DNA from: Verrucomicrobiales bacterium
Lineage (GTDB): Bacteria; Verrucomicrobiota; Verrucomicrobiia; Verrucomicrobiales; DEV007
Assembly (NCBI GenBank): GCA_002726915.1
Contig: PBSY01000007.1
Span: 18,276 to 82,275 of the forward strand
Direction: 5' to 3'
DNA: 64,000 nucleotides
In this document: positions 63,570 to 64,000 of the stretch, piece by piece
Layout of the letters: each line of letters opens with the position of its first letter
Position numbering within the stretch: the stretch's first letter is position 1
Translations under genes and position numbers: made by a program
The notes under the pieces: generated by a model
Told to the model about the DNA's origin: nothing
The model's input: only the letters and a program-made list of their open reading frames with translations
Databases searched by the model: none

Positions 63570-64000
63570 CTATTTGAAGGCTTCTTTCGTTGAGGCAACC
63601 GCGTAGTCCCGATTGAGCCTCGCGATAACATCAGCGCTGATCTCTTTCGGGCAAACGGCCTCACACTCATAATGGTTGGTGCAGTTACCAAAGCCTTCGG
63701 CGTCCATTTGACGAACCATCGCGAGAACGCGCTTGTCCTTCTCCGGCTGGCCCTGCGGAAGCAGGTTGAGGTGAGCTGCCTTCGCACCGACAAAAAGCAT
63801 GGCACTGGCGTTTTTGCATGCCGCGACGCAAGCACCACAACCAATGCAGGCTGCGGCGTCGAAAGACGAGTCAGCGCTATCTTTGGAAATCGGCAGCGAG
63901 TTCGCATCCTGAGCGGATCCTGTTCTAACCGATATATATCCGCCCGCTGAAACAATTCGATCGAAGGCGGAACGGTCAACAACTAGATCACGTACTACCG
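63570..64000 (-). CDS. sdhB: Succinate dehydrogenase/fumarate reductase iron-sulfur subunit (C-terminal part)
   Basis: 143 residues are visible, starting beyond the window end. The second ferredoxin domain has [19 protein letters not shown] and [19 protein letters not shown], cysteine sets that hold the 4Fe-4S and 3Fe-4S clusters passing electrons between flavin and quinone. Preceding [16 protein letters not shown] matches the linker. The long loop with [18 protein letters not shown] resembles SdhB of the Bacteroidetes/PVC type rather than the E. coli form. The N-terminal 2Fe-2S domain is outside. Confidence 0.92.
   Translation of the reverse strand, partial: VVRDLVVDRSAFDRIVSAGGYISVRTGSAQDANSLPISKDSADSSFDAAACIGCGACVAACKNASAMLFVGAKAAHLNLLPQGQPEKDKRVLAMVRQMDAEGFGNCTNHYECEAVCPKEISADVIARLNRDYAVASTKEAFK

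Overview
The window looks like a chromosomal segment of a Gram-negative bacterium of the PVC superphylum, most likely a Verrucomicrobiota of the Opitutae/Puniceicoccales type. This is inferred from the genes, not from a marker tree. The supporting genes are lpxA and an LptD-like protein (lipopolysaccharide, outer membrane), a DUF1501 plus DUF1549/DUF1553 pair, a PVC-style SGNH/beta-propeller/HEAT/cupredoxin fusion, PQQ-type propellers, a fused MurC-MurB and a glutaminyl-tRNA synthetase. Base composition is even, and no phage, transposon, CRISPR array or rRNA is visible.

Layout. 1-4.6 kb: start of mnmE, divergent from radC-lpxA-lptD. 4.6-8.9 kb: a TIM-barrel sugar-phosphate isomerase, an orphan two-partner-secretion transporter and a TatD nuclease. 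8.9-12.1 kb: ligA followed by a BrnT/BrnA toxin-antitoxin pair. 12.1-17 kb: a TlpA-like thioredoxin, then a tight trpA-dapF-dapA-dapB-folK run (tryptophan, lysine/DAP, folate). 17-22 kb: a minus-strand five-gene operon (PQQ-like propeller, HemN/HemW-like radical SAM enzyme, UbiC-like protein, halogenase-like flavoprotein, small protein) that does not match a pathway I know. 22-25.8 kb: a DUF3108 protein, tRNA-Leu(CAA), a decayed small exported protein, araB and a YceD-like protein. 25.8-29.6 kb: a ferric-iron ABC importer (ATPase, permease, binding protein). 29.8-34 kb: glnS and small exported proteins, including one thioredoxin-fold gene interrupted only by an in-frame TGA. 34-42 kb: the large PVC fusion protein, a CPBP-like membrane protein, a PQQ-like propeller, an ECF sigma factor, a CDP-alcohol-phosphatidyltransferase-like protein and a cell-wall amidase. 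42-50.6 kb: a division and cell-wall cluster read murG, murCB, ddl, ftsQ, ftsA, ftsZ. 50.7-56 kb: a lipid kinase-like protein and the DUF1501/DUF1549 pair. 56-61.5 kb: purT-hisC-hypothetical, divergent from a large ABC-2-like membrane protein and two tail-anchored small proteins. 61.5-64 kb: a DUF116-polyprenyl synthase fusion and the C-terminal part of an SdhB/FrdB iron-sulfur subunit.

The strongest unusual signal is the TGA at 32835-32837. The frame stays open on both sides, and 25 nt downstream sits a hairpin whose GGUCU loop equals the core of the E. coli fdhF SECIS loop. I read this as a candidate selenoprotein of a thioredoxin-like exported family; a simple nonsense mutation is the alternative. 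Next in interest are the DUF116-polyprenyl synthase fusion, the radical SAM/UbiC-like/halogenase-like operon, and an FtsZ with a very long acidic linker.
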